DNA from: Achromobacter sp. RTa
Lineage (GTDB): Bacteria > Pseudomonadota > Gammaproteobacteria > Burkholderiales > Burkholderiaceae_B
Length of the DNA stretch: 64,000 bases
NCBI RefSeq assembly: GCF_000757485.1
Contig: NZ_JPYO01000013.1
Location: 1-64,000, forward strand
Direction of reading: 5' to 3'
Below the pieces are notes generated by a model, which did not search any database, was not told the origin of the DNA, and was given only the letters and a program-made list of their open reading frames with translations. Within the stretch, counting starts at the first letter, position 1, and the number at the start of each line of letters is the position of its first letter. A program made the position numbers and the translations under genes. Shown one piece after another: positions 20,446 through 28,625 of the stretch.

Positions 20446-21683
20446 CCGAACCCTTGGCCAAGCCGCCCCGCAAGAACCCCGTCGCCCGCACCCGGCAGCC
20501 CACCCTGCCGCCCGGCTCGCGCAGCCGCAGCGCCCTGGGCCTGACCGCTGCGGCGGCCGAAGGCCGCTTCGATCTGCAGACCTGCGCCGACTGCGGCGCC
20601 GTGCAGTATCCGCCTCGCGAAGTCTGCGGCCATTGCCTCTCCGAACGCCTGCCCTGGCGCCCCGCCGATCCCGCCGGCGTCCTGCTGGTCAGCACGGTCC
20701 TGCATCACAGCAACGACCTGTACTTCCGTGAACGCCTGCCCTGGCGCGTCGGCACGGTGCGCATGGCCGCGGGTCCTTCGGTAGTCGCCCACGTGCACCA
20801 GGACTGCGCCGACGGCGCCCGCGTGCGGCTCGCCCTGAAACTGGACCGCAGCGGCCAAGCCGTGATGATCGCCCTGCCTGAAAGGAACACCCCCAACATG
20901 GAAGACGACAAGACCCTGCGCGAAACCTCGTGCGATCCGAAGTTCCGCCGCGCGCTCGTCACCGACGGCAAGTCGGCGGTCGGCATGGCCGTCGCCCGGG
21001 CGCTGCTCGAGGCCGGCAGCCCCAAGGTGTTCCTGGGCAACCCCCAGGCCTGGCGCCGCGACGCCGCGTTCGACGCCCTGGCGGCGGATCCACGGGTGGA
21101 GGCGGTGACCCTGGACGTGACCGACACCGATTCGGTGGAACGCCTGGCCGCATCCATCGGCGGCAAGGTGGAGATCCTGGTGAATACCGCCGACCTGGAG
21201 CGCGAAGGCGGCCTGCTGAACCGCAAGGACGTGAACACGGCGCGCGACGCCATGGACGTGAACGTGCTGGGCTTGATGCGCCTGGCGCAGGGTTTCGGCC
21301 CCGCGCTGTGCGGCCGCGCCGCGGACGGCGTGAACAGCGCCGCGGCCTGGGTCAACGTGCTGTCCATCTACGCCCACATGAATCTGCCGTCGCGCGGGAT
21401 GTGGTCGGCCTCCAAGGCCGCCGCGCTATCGCTGGCGCAATGCCTGCGCGCGGAAATGCGCGGCGCGGGAGTGCGCGTGGTGAACGTGTTCCCCGGCCCG
21501 GTGGACCATGAATGGGAACAGCGCACTCCGCCCCCGCGCGTGGCGCCGGCCGCGATCGCCGCCGCCATCGTGCGCGCGCTGAAGGAAGGCACCGAAGACG
21601 TCTACGTCGGCGACGTGGCGCAGGAGTTCCGCGCGCGCCTGGCGGAGAACCCCAAGGGACTGGAACGGGAACTGGGCGCCTGA
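20442..21683 (+). CDS. DUF35 (zinc ribbon + OB-fold) fused to a degenerate SDR domain
   Basis: 413 residues with two modules. Residues about 43-148 are a DUF35 unit: zinc ribbon Cys48, 51, 62 and 65, then an OB-fold ending VMIALPERN. Residues about 168-413 have the Rossmann SDR fold, but the cofactor motif is altered (TDGKSAVG at 174-181 instead of TGxxxGIG) and the catalytic Tyr of YxxxK is Trp321 (WSASK, Lys325; Ser308 kept). The SDR half is probably not a dehydrogenase. DUF35 proteins are obligate partners of thiolase-fold aldolases, and the gene overlaps the thiolase-fold gene by 4 bp. I have not met this fusion before. Confidence 0.85.
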   Translation: MTEPLAKPPRKNPVARTRQPTLPPGSRSRSALGLTAAAAEGRFDLQTCADCGAVQYPPREVCGHCLSERLPWRPADPAGVLLVSTVLHHSNDLYFRERLPWRVGTVRMAAGPSVVAHVHQDCADGARVRLALKLDRSGQAVMIALPERNTPNMEDDKTLRETSCDPKFRRALVTDGKSAVGMAVARALLEAGSPKVFLGNPQAWRRDAAFDALAADPRVEAVTLDVTDTDSVERLAASIGGKVEILVNTADLEREGGLLNRKDVNTARDAMDVNVLGLMRLAQGFGPALCGRAADGVNSAAAWVNVLSIYAHMNLPSRGMWSASKAAALSLAQCLRAEMRGAGVRVVNVFPGPVDHEWEQRTPPPRVAPAAIAAAIVRALKEGTEDVYVGDVAQEFRARLAENPKGLERELGA

Positions 21684-21723
21684 CGGCGCCGCCCGACGAC
21701 ACGCAAACCACGAGGAACCGCGC

Positions 21724-22509
21724 ATGAGCCAAAACATTCTTGCCCAATTCATGGCCGAACTGGCGTCGGGCCGCATCCGCATGGTGGATCTCACCGAAAC
21801 GCTGACCCCCGAGTTTCCCACCATCGTGCTGCCGCCCGAATTCGGCCAGGCCTGGCCGTTCCGGATCGAAGAGATCTCGCGCTACGACGAACGCGGCCCC
21901 GGCTGGTACTGGAACAACTTTTCGTGTTCCGAACACACCGGCACGCACTTCGACGCGCCGGCCCACTGGGTGACGGGCAAGGACCAGCCCGACAACACCG
22001 TCGACACCATCCCGATCGACGCCTTCATCGCCAACGCCTGCGTCATCGACTGCTCGGCCGAAGCGAGCGGCAACCCGGACTTCCTGCTGACCATAGACTT
22101 CGTGCGGAAATGGGAGGAACGCCATGGGCGCATTCCCGCCCGCTCCTGGGTGCTGATGCGCACCGACTGGTCCAAGCGCGCCAAGCCCGCCGATTACCTG
22201 AACATGCAGGAAGACGGCGCGCACTCCCCCGGCCCCGACGCCGAGGTCGTGCCCTGGCTGATCAAGGAGCGCGACGTGCACGGTTTCGGCACCGAATCGG
22301 TGGGCACGGACGCCGGCCAGGCGCAGCACCTGGACCCGCCCTACCCCTGCCACTACTACATGCACGGCAATAACCGCTACGGCCTGCAATGCCTGACCAA
22401 CCTGGACCAGCTGCCTCCGACGGGCGCGGTGATCTTCTCCGCGCCGCTCAAGATCCGCAGCGGCTCGGGCAGCCCATTGCGCGTGCTGGCGCTGGCGCCC
22501 AAGGCCTGA
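21724..22509 (+). CDS. Isatin hydrolase-like cyclase-family metal-dependent hydrolase
   Basis: 261 residues of the cyclase/kynurenine-formamidase family with a perfect metal-binding motif HxGTHxDxPxH at His71, His75, Asp77 and His81. Beyond the motif, the blocks HWVTGKDQ, VIDCSAEA, PDFLLTIDF, WVLMRTDWSKRA, HSPGPDA, GTDAGQAQHLDPPYPCH and NLDQLPPTGA closely recall the manganese-dependent isatin hydrolase of Labrenzia (from memory). The reaction is hydrolytic opening of isatin to isatinate. This assignment is the key to reading the operon as an isatin-route IAA pathway. It lies in the operon 40 bp after the DUF35-SDR gene, with GAGGAA before its ATG. Confidence 0.85.
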   Translation: MSQNILAQFMAELASGRIRMVDLTETLTPEFPTIVLPPEFGQAWPFRIEEISRYDERGPGWYWNNFSCSEHTGTHFDAPAHWVTGKDQPDNTVDTIPIDAFIANACVIDCSAEASGNPDFLLTIDFVRKWEERHGRIPARSWVLMRTDWSKRAKPADYLNMQEDGAHSPGPDAEVVPWLIKERDVHGFGTESVGTDAGQAQHLDPPYPCHYYMHGNNRYGLQCLTNLDQLPPTGAVIFSAPLKIRSGSGSPLRVLALAPKA

Positions 22510-22531
22510 ACAACGACAACAAGGGGAAACC

Positions 22532-23260
22532 ATGACGCAAACCCACGTCGCCCTCGTCACCGGCGGCAGCGCCGGCATCGGCGCCGAAATCTGCCGCAGC
22601 ATGCTGGACGCCGGCTACGAAGTGATCTCCATGGCGCGCCGCGCAGCCGACTTCAGCCATCCGCGCCTGCACAACGTCCAGGTGGACCTGCTGGACGCCG
22701 AGGCCACCGCGCAGGCGGGGGCCGAAGCCGCGGCGAAGTTTCCCATCAGCCACGTCATCCACAACGCCGGCGTCATCTGGCCGAACCTGCTGCCGCAGGT
22801 CACGCAGGAGGAACTGCACGGCCTGACACAGATCCACCTGGGCGCGGCCATCAGCCTGGTGCAGGCCGCGTTGCCGGGCATGCAGGAACGCCGGTTCGGC
22901 CGCATCGTGCTGATGTCATCCCGGGGCGCGCTGGGCTTGCCCACGCGCACCGCCTATTCGGCCACCAAGGCCGGCATGGTGGGCATGGCGCGCACCTGGT
23001 CGCTGGAGCTGGCGCCCCATGGCATCACCGTCAACGTCGTGGCGCCTGGCCCGATCCAGACCGATATGTTCTACGAGGTGATCGAACCCGGCAGCGAACG
23101 CGAAAAGCAGCTGGCCGCCGGCATTCCGGTCAAGCGGCTGGGCCGATCCGACGACGTGGCGCGCGCGGTCATGTTCTTCGCGGATCCGGCCAACAGCTTC
23201 GTCACCGGGCAGACCCTGTTCGTCTGCGGCGGCGCCAGCGTCAGCTCCATCACCATCTGA
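22532..23260 (+). CDS. SDR-family oxidoreductase
   Basis: 242-residue classical short-chain dehydrogenase with intact cofactor motif TGGSAGIG (about 10-17), NAG (HNAGVIW) and catalytic Ser plus YSATK. Unlike the SDR half of the fused upstream protein, it should be active. Possible roles in an isatin-route IAA pathway are interconversion of dioxindole and isatin or oxidation of a hydroxyacyl intermediate; the sequence does not decide. It is the tenth and last enzyme gene of the operon, 22 bp after the hydrolase gene. Confidence 0.85.
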   Translation: MTQTHVALVTGGSAGIGAEICRSMLDAGYEVISMARRAADFSHPRLHNVQVDLLDAEATAQAGAEAAAKFPISHVIHNAGVIWPNLLPQVTQEELHGLTQIHLGAAISLVQAALPGMQERRFGRIVLMSSRGALGLPTRTAYSATKAGMVGMARTWSLELAPHGITVNVVAPGPIQTDMFYEVIEPGSEREKQLAAGIPVKRLGRSDDVARAVMFFADPANSFVTGQTLFVCGGASVSSITI

Positions 23261-23303
23261 CGGCCGCGCACCGGCCGCCGCTTCGGGTTTTGACGGATAG
23301 GTA

Positions 23304-23329
23304 AGCACTGCGACGCGGTCTACAGTGCT
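23304..23329. promoter_or_regulatory. Inverted repeat AGCACTG-N12-CAGTGCT before transporter genes
   Basis: Perfect 7-bp arms (23304-23310 and 23323-23329) lie in the 173-bp gap between the enzyme genes and the transporter genes. It could be an operator or a processing hairpin. A TTGACG at 23290-23295 has no well-spaced -10, so I do not call a promoter. Confidence 0.35.
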
Positions 23330-23433
23330 GAGCCTGCCCCAGGAAACTTTAAGCAACAAGTAATTCCAGCAGTTCCTGTTTTCTCCGTTTTCCAGCCGCA
23401 CTCCCACCCTGCTCCCTATCCGGAGGTTTTGCC

Positions 23434-24585
23434 ATGCTGTCGAAGAAACTCCCCCTGGCCGCGGCCGCCGCGGTAGCCGCGCTGTTCGCCCTGCCCGCCC
23501 TGGCGCAAGTCAAGGTCGGCGTCGTCACCTCCTCCACGGGCCCCACCGCGCTGGTGGGCATTCCGCAGAAGAACACCGTGCCGCTTCTGCCCAAGAAGAT
23601 CGGCGACCTGACCGTGGAATACATCTCGCTGGATGACGCCAGCGATTCCACCAACTCGGTCACCGCCTTCAAGAAACTGATCTCGGAGCAGAACGTCGAT
23701 GCGCTGATCGGCCCCTCGGGTTCGCCCAACGCAATGGGCGTGATCCAGTTCGCTGCCGAAGCGGGCGTGCCGATGCTGGCCCCGGTGGGCACGGCCGCGG
23801 TCGTGCTGCCGATGAACGAGCAGAAGAAGTGGGTATTCAAGACGACCCAGAACGACGACATCATCGCCCGCGCGCTGGTGGATCACATGGTCAAGACCGG
23901 CATCAAGACGGTCGGCTTCATCGGACTGAACGATCCCTATGGCGAGAACTGGTACAAGGTCTTCTCGGGGCTGGTTGCCGAGAAAGGCATCAAGATCACC
24001 GCCAACGAACGCTACCTGCGCTTCGACAGTTCGGTCACGGGCCAGGCGCTGAAGATCCTGGCCGCCAAGCCGGACGCCGTGCTGGTCGCCGCTCCCGGCG
24101 CCGCCAGCGTACTGCCGCAGACGACCCTGTACGACCAGGGCTACAAGGGCAAGTTCTACCAGACCCACGGCGCCGCCCTGCCCGACTTCCTGAAACTGGG
24201 CGGGAAAAAGGTCGAGGGCACGGTGCTGGCGGCAAGCCTGATGCTGGTGCTGCCGGAAATGCCCGACAGCAACCCGTCCAAAAAGGTCGCGTCCGACTAC
24301 ATCGCCGCCTACGAAAAACTCAACGGCTCCCGGCCCGCCACCTTCGGCGCCAACGTCTTCGACGCCGGCCTGCTGCTGGAAAAGGCGGTGCCGCTGGCCG
24401 AGAAGGCAGGCAAGCCGGGCACCAAGGAGTTCCGCAGCGCCCTGCGCGATGCGCTCGAACAGACCAAGGAGCTGGTCGGCACCCAGGGCGTCTACAACAT
24501 GACGGCAGCCGACCACAGCGGCTTCGACGACCGCGGCCGCGAACTCATCACCGTCAAGAACGGCGCCTGGACGCTGGTGAAGTAG
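23434..24585 (+). CDS. Branched-chain-type ABC transporter substrate-binding protein
   Basis: 383-residue periplasmic binding protein of the LivJ/LivK (Peripla_BP_6) family with an N-terminal signal peptide ending ALPALAQ before VKVGVVTSSTGPTA. Members near aromatic-catabolism genes often bind aromatic acids rather than branched-chain amino acids. In this operon the probable ligand is indole-3-acetate or a related aromatic acid, an inference from position. The 173-bp leader could allow separate or boosted expression. The ATG follows GGAGG at about 8 nt. Confidence 0.88.
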   Translation: MLSKKLPLAAAAAVAALFALPALAQVKVGVVTSSTGPTALVGIPQKNTVPLLPKKIGDLTVEYISLDDASDSTNSVTAFKKLISEQNVDALIGPSGSPNAMGVIQFAAEAGVPMLAPVGTAAVVLPMNEQKKWVFKTTQNDDIIARALVDHMVKTGIKTVGFIGLNDPYGENWYKVFSGLVAEKGIKITANERYLRFDSSVTGQALKILAAKPDAVLVAAPGAASVLPQTTLYDQGYKGKFYQTHGAALPDFLKLGGKKVEGTVLAASLMLVLPEMPDSNPSKKVASDYIAAYEKLNGSRPATFGANVFDAGLLLEKAVPLAEKAGKPGTKEFRSALRDALEQTKELVGTQGVYNMTAADHSGFDDRGRELITVKNGAWTLVK

Positions 24586-24586
24586 T

Positions 24587-24735
24587 CCCCCCCCGAAGCG
24601 CTGCGCGCTTCCCCCCCAGGGGGGCATGCCTGCGGACCGGCAGAGCCCGGATCCGCAAGGTGGCCCCCCCCGAAGCGCTGCGCGCTTTCCCCCAGGGGGG
24701 CATGCCAGCGGACCGGCAAAGCCGGCTCCGCGGCA
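24587..24735. repeat. Two-copy 77-bp intergenic tandem repeat
   Basis: Two similar units (about 24587-24663 and 24664-24735) each carry a C-run, GAAGCGCTGCGCGCTT, a C5-7/AGGGGGG hairpin and GCATGCC-GCGGACCGGCA. The remainder of the 220-bp gap to the permease gene has no gene. The units are hairpin-rich and sit between the binding-protein gene and the permeases, so they may reduce read-through, like the hairpin in the peptide importer operon. Confidence 0.75.
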
Positions 24736-24805
24736 TCCCGATGGGGAGGCGCTCACGCGGAGATGAGGTATCTGCCATGTTTGTCTGTTCTATCCGGAAG
24801 TTCCG

Positions 24806-25846
24806 ATGAATGCTCAGATTGCCCTGATCCTTGGGCAGGACGGCATCACCAACGGCGCCATCTATGCGCTGCTGGCCTTGTCCATCCTGCTTGTGTTTAC
24901 CGTTACCCGCGTATTGTTCATCCCCCAGGGAGAATTCGTAGCGTTCGGCGCGCTCACCATGGCCGCGCTCCAGGCCGGCAAGCCGGTCATGCTGGTGTGG
25001 CTGCTGTTCGCCTTCGCGGTGGCCGAAGCCGCCGCCGACCTGATGGCCCGCCGCAAGCGGCCGGGCCGCAATCGTGGCCTCGGACGCATGGCCGCCAAGC
25101 TGGCCTATCCACTGATCCTCGCGGCGCTGTTCTACAAGCTGCCGCTCGCCCAGTTGCCGATAGCGGCACAAGCGCTGCTGACGCTGCTGCTGGTCGTGCC
25201 GATGGGACCGCAGCTGTATCGCCTGTTCTACCAGCCCATCGCCTCCGCCTCCACGCTGGTGCTGCTGATCGTATCCATCGCCGTGCACCTGGCGCTGGTC
25301 GGGCTCGGGCTGCTCGCCTTCGGCGCAGAAGGCGCCCGCACCGCGCCATTCAGCGACGCCAGCCTCACGCTGGGGCCGCTCAATGTGAATAGCCAGGCGC
25401 TGTGGGTCGTCGCGGTGTCCGCGCTGCTCATCATCGTGCTCTACCAGTTCTTCGAACGCTCCATGTACGGCAAGGCGCTGCGCGCCGCGGCCTTCAACCG
25501 GCTGGGCGCCCGGCTGATGGGCATCTCGCCGATCTTCGCCGGCAAGGCCACCTTTTTCCTGGCCGCACTGATCGGCACGGTATCGGGCATTCTCATCGCC
25601 CCGATCACCACCATGTACTTCGATTCCGGTTTCATGGTCAGCCTGAAGGGCTTCGTGGGCGCCATCATCGGCGGCCTGGTGAGCTATCCGCTGGCCGCGG
25701 CCGGCGCCATCCTGGTCGGCCTGATCGAGGCCTTTTCCTCGTTCTGGGCCAGCGCCTATAAAGAAATCATCGTGTTCACGCTGATCATCCCCGTATTGCT
25801 CTGGCGCTCGCTTAAAAGCCATCACGTCGAGGAGGAAGACGAATGA
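24806..25846 (+). CDS. Branched-chain-type ABC transporter permease (LivH-like)
   Basis: 346-residue inner-membrane permease with about eight hydrophobic segments. The N-terminal [24 protein letters not shown] block (given in part as [14 protein letters not shown]) and the later [16 protein letters not shown] and [10 protein letters not shown] regions are typical of LivH. It is somewhat longer than standard LivH (about 300), with an inserted basic loop near residues 75-90. It pairs with the LivM half of the next protein, whose gene overlaps by 4 bp. Confidence 0.88.
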   Translation: MNAQIALILGQDGITNGAIYALLALSILLVFTVTRVLFIPQGEFVAFGALTMAALQAGKPVMLVWLLFAFAVAEAAADLMARRKRPGRNRGLGRMAAKLAYPLILAALFYKLPLAQLPIAAQALLTLLLVVPMGPQLYRLFYQPIASASTLVLLIVSIAVHLALVGLGLLAFGAEGARTAPFSDASLTLGPLNVNSQALWVVAVSALLIIVLYQFFERSMYGKALRAAAFNRLGARLMGISPIFAGKATFFLAALIGTVSGILIAPITTMYFDSGFMVSLKGFVGAIIGGLVSYPLAAAGAILVGLIEAFSSFWASAYKEIIVFTLIIPVLLWRSLKSHHVEEEDE

Positions 25847-27636
25847 ATCCTCGCCATATCCTCCTCGCATTCCTGGCGCTGCTGGCGCTGGCCCCGCTAG
25901 CCCTGCCGCCCTTCTACGTCACGCTGCTGAACTACATCGGTCTGTACGCCATGGTGGCGCTGGGCCTGGTGCTGCTGACCGGAGTGGGCGGGCTTACGAG
26001 CTTCGGCCAGGCGGCCTTCGTGGGCGTGGGCGCCTACACGACTGCGCTGCTCACCACCCGCGCCGACACCCTGCCGTCCTGGCTGGCGTGGCTGGGCGCA
26101 TCGCCCTGGTTGACCTTGCTTGCCGGGCTGGCCCTGACCCTGGCGATCGCCTATCTGCTGGGCGCGATCACCCTGAAGCTCTCCGGCCACTTCCTGCCGC
26201 TGGGCACCATTGCCTGGGGCCTGTCGCTGTACTTCGTCTTCGGCTCGGTCGAAGGCCTGGGCGGCCACACCGGCATTCCGGACATTCCTCCCATCAACCT
26301 CTTCGGCTGGCCGCTGACGCAGGGCGACAGCATCTACTACCTGATCTGGGCCTTCCTGCTGGTGGCCGTGTGGTCCACCCAGAACCTGCTGGATTCGCGC
26401 GAGGGCCGGGCCATCCGCGCGCTCAAGGGCGGCCGCGTGATGGCGGAGTCCATGGGCGTGGACACGGCGCGCTCGCGCATGGTGATCTTCATCATCGCGG
26501 CCCTGCAGGCCTGCGCCTCGGGCTGGCTTTATGCGCACATGCAGCGCTTCGTGAATCCCAACCCCTTCGGCCTGCAGATGGGCATCGAATACCTGTTCAT
26601 GACCGTCATCGGCGGCGCCGGGCAGGTCTGGGGCGCGCTGGTCGGCGCGGGCGTGTTCACTGTGCTCAAGCAATGGCTGCAGGACTGGATGCCCAGACTG
26701 CTGGGCCAGACCGGCAATTTCGAGGTCATCGTCTTCGGTTTCGGCATGGTGCTGCTGCTGCACCGCGCCCGCAGCGGCCTGTGGCCGGTGCTGACGCGCT
26801 GCGTTCCGCTGAAGAAGCAGGCGCGCAGGCTGGACATGGACGCCGAACCGCTGCCCCGCAAGCCCATGCCGCCCCGCGGCGAAGTGGTGCTGAAGGCCGT
26901 GGACGTGACGCGCAAGTTCGGCGGCCTGGTCGCCAACAATGCGATGAACCTGGAAATCCGCGCGGGCGAGATCCTGGCCCTCATCGGTCCCAACGGCGCC
27001 GGCAAGAGCACGATGTTCAACCAGATTTCCGGCGTGGACACGCCGACCTCGGGCCAGGTCACGCTGCTGGGCCGGTCAGTGGCGGGCGCCGGGGCGCGCG
27101 CCATCGCCCGGCTCGGCCTGTCGCGCACTTTCCAGCACGTGCGCCTGCTGGGCCGCATGAGCGTGCTGGAAAACGTGGCGATCGGCGCCCACCTGCGCGG
27201 CCACCGCGGCGTGATGCCGGCCGCGTGGCGGCTGGATCGCGCGGAAGAGGCGCGCCTGCTGGCCGAAGCCGCCCGGCAGGTGGAGCGCGTCGGCCTGGGC
27301 AAGCATCTGCACGACGAAGCCGGATCGCTCGCCCTGGGCCAGCAGCGCATCCTGGAGATCGCGCGCGCGCTCGCCTCCGACCCGTGCATCCTGCTGCTCG
27401 ACGAGCCTGCCGCAGGGCTGCGCTACCAGGAAAAGCGCGAGCTGGCGGACCTGCTGAAAATGCTGCGCGCCGAAGGCATGGCGATCCTGCTGGTCGAACA
27501 TGACATGGATTTCGTGATGGGGCTCGTGGACCGCGTCGTGGTCATGGATTTCGGCGAGAAGATCGCCGAAGGCCTGCCCGCCGAAATCCAGAACAACCCC
27601 GCGGTGCTTGAAGCCTATCTGGGCGGAGTGGAATAG
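25843..27636 (+). CDS. Fused LivM-type permease and LivG-type ATPase
   Basis: 597 residues in two parts. Residues 1 to about 320 form a LivM permease ([22 protein letters not shown] is the usual motif, seen here in part). Residues about 347-597 form a LivG ATPase with Walker [10 protein letters not shown] near 382, the LivG-type signature region [15 protein letters not shown] and Walker [11 protein letters not shown]. Permease-ATPase fusions of this kind occur in Burkholderiales aromatic-acid importers. It supplies one pore half and one ATPase; the downstream LivF supplies the second ATPase. The stop abuts the LivF start with no gap. Confidence 0.9.
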   Translation: MNPRHILLAFLALLALAPLALPPFYVTLLNYIGLYAMVALGLVLLTGVGGLTSFGQAAFVGVGAYTTALLTTRADTLPSWLAWLGASPWLTLLAGLALTLAIAYLLGAITLKLSGHFLPLGTIAWGLSLYFVFGSVEGLGGHTGIPDIPPINLFGWPLTQGDSIYYLIWAFLLVAVWSTQNLLDSREGRAIRALKGGRVMAESMGVDTARSRMVIFIIAALQACASGWLYAHMQRFVNPNPFGLQMGIEYLFMTVIGGAGQVWGALVGAGVFTVLKQWLQDWMPRLLGQTGNFEVIVFGFGMVLLLHRARSGLWPVLTRCVPLKKQARRLDMDAEPLPRKPMPPRGEVVLKAVDVTRKFGGLVANNAMNLEIRAGEILALIGPNGAGKSTMFNQISGVDTPTSGQVTLLGRSVAGAGARAIARLGLSRTFQHVRLLGRMSVLENVAIGAHLRGHRGVMPAAWRLDRAEEARLLAEAARQVERVGLGKHLHDEAGSLALGQQRILEIARALASDPCILLLDEPAAGLRYQEKRELADLLKMLRAEGMAILLVEHDMDFVMGLVDRVVVMDFGEKIAEGLPAEIQNNPAVLEAYLGGVE

Positions 27637-28374
27637 ATGAGCGCGAAACTGCTGGAAGTGCGCGATCTGCGCGTCGCCTACGACAAGGTCGAAGCCGTCT
27701 CTGGCGTCAGCATCGCGGTGGGAGAAGGCCAGATCGTTACCGTGATCGGCCCGAACGGCGCGGGCAAGACGACGCTGCTGTCGGCCATCATGGGCGTGCT
27801 GCCGTCCAGCGGCGAGATCGTCTTTGGCGGCAAGCGGCAAGAGCACGCCGAAATCGAAGAGATGGTGGCCGCCGGGATGAATCTGGTGCCCGAGAAGCGC
27901 GAACTCTTCGCGGAGATGACGGTCGAGGACAACCTGATGCTGGGCGCGTTCCACCGTTACCGCAACGGCATGCGCGACCAGGATGCGACGCTGGCGGAAG
28001 TCTACGAGCTGTTTCCGCGTCTCAAGGAGCGCCGCGCCCAGTTGTCCGGCACGCTGTCCGGCGGCGAGCGCCAGATGCTGGCGGTGGGCCGCGCGCTGAT
28101 GGCCAAGCCCCGGCTGTTGATGCTGGACGAACCCAGCCTGGGCCTGGCGCCCCGCATCGTGCGCGAGGTTTTCCGCATCGTGGCGCGCTTGCGGGAAATG
28201 GGCGTGTCCATCCTGCTGATCGAGCAGAACGCCCGCGCCGCGCTGCAGGTGGCCGATTACGCCTACGTGCTGGAAACGGGCGCCGTCACGCTGGAAGGCC
28301 CCGCCGCACAGGTCGCGGCGGACCCGCGCGTGGTCGAGGTGTACCTGGGGCTGGGGCATGGCGCGAGCGCGTAG
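27637..28374 (+). CDS. Branched-chain-type ABC transporter ATPase (LivF-like)
   Basis: 245-residue ATPase with Walker [10 protein letters not shown], signature [15 protein letters not shown] and Walker [13 protein letters not shown], the latter characteristic of LivF. It is the last gene of the plus-strand run starting at 10979 and completes the importer. Downstream lies palindrome cluster B. Confidence 0.92.
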   Translation: MSAKLLEVRDLRVAYDKVEAVSGVSIAVGEGQIVTVIGPNGAGKTTLLSAIMGVLPSSGEIVFGGKRQEHAEIEEMVAAGMNLVPEKRELFAEMTVEDNLMLGAFHRYRNGMRDQDATLAEVYELFPRLKERRAQLSGTLSGGERQMLAVGRALMAKPRLLMLDEPSLGLAPRIVREVFRIVARLREMGVSILLIEQNARAALQVADYAYVLETGAVTLEGPAAQVAADPRVVEVYLGLGHGASA

Positions 28375-28387
28375 GGCGCCTGGCTTC

Positions 28388-28625
28388 GTGTCTGACACCC
28401 GTACGGGATGGTGCCGCGAATCTGGGACGGTCTTGCCGGGTGTCTGACACTTTTTTAGATTTAGCTGGTGTCAGACACCCCGGGGAGGTTGTTTTTGCCT
28501 GGTACGCCGTCTCGTAGGGGTGTCAGACACGCAGGGTATTAATTTAGCTGGTGTCAGACACCGGTGAGGTTGTCTTTGCCTGGCAGGCCGTCTCGTAGGG
28601 GTGTCAGACACGCAGGGTATTAAGC
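28388..28625. repeat. GTGTCWGACAC palindrome cluster B with 83-bp tandem unit
   Basis: Six copies of GTGTC(A/T)GACAC start at 28388, 28440, 28468, 28520, 28551 and 28601. The last four belong to two tandem copies of a unit of about 83 bp (starts 28461 and 28544, both beginning TTAGCTGGTGTCAGACACC). The second copy is slightly shorter. They fill the gap between convergent livF-like and glycosyltransferase genes and supply the last bases of the latter. No gene is visible in this stretch. Confidence 0.88.

Noticed and set aside
23290-23326. Promoter TTGACG...TACAGT before the importer genes
   Set aside because: The spacer is 25 bp, too long for sigma-70.
28388-28625. CRISPR-like or attachment-site array from spaced palindromes
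   Set aside because: The repeat is only 11-13 nt, the intervening DNA is itself duplicated, and there is no integrase or cas gene.
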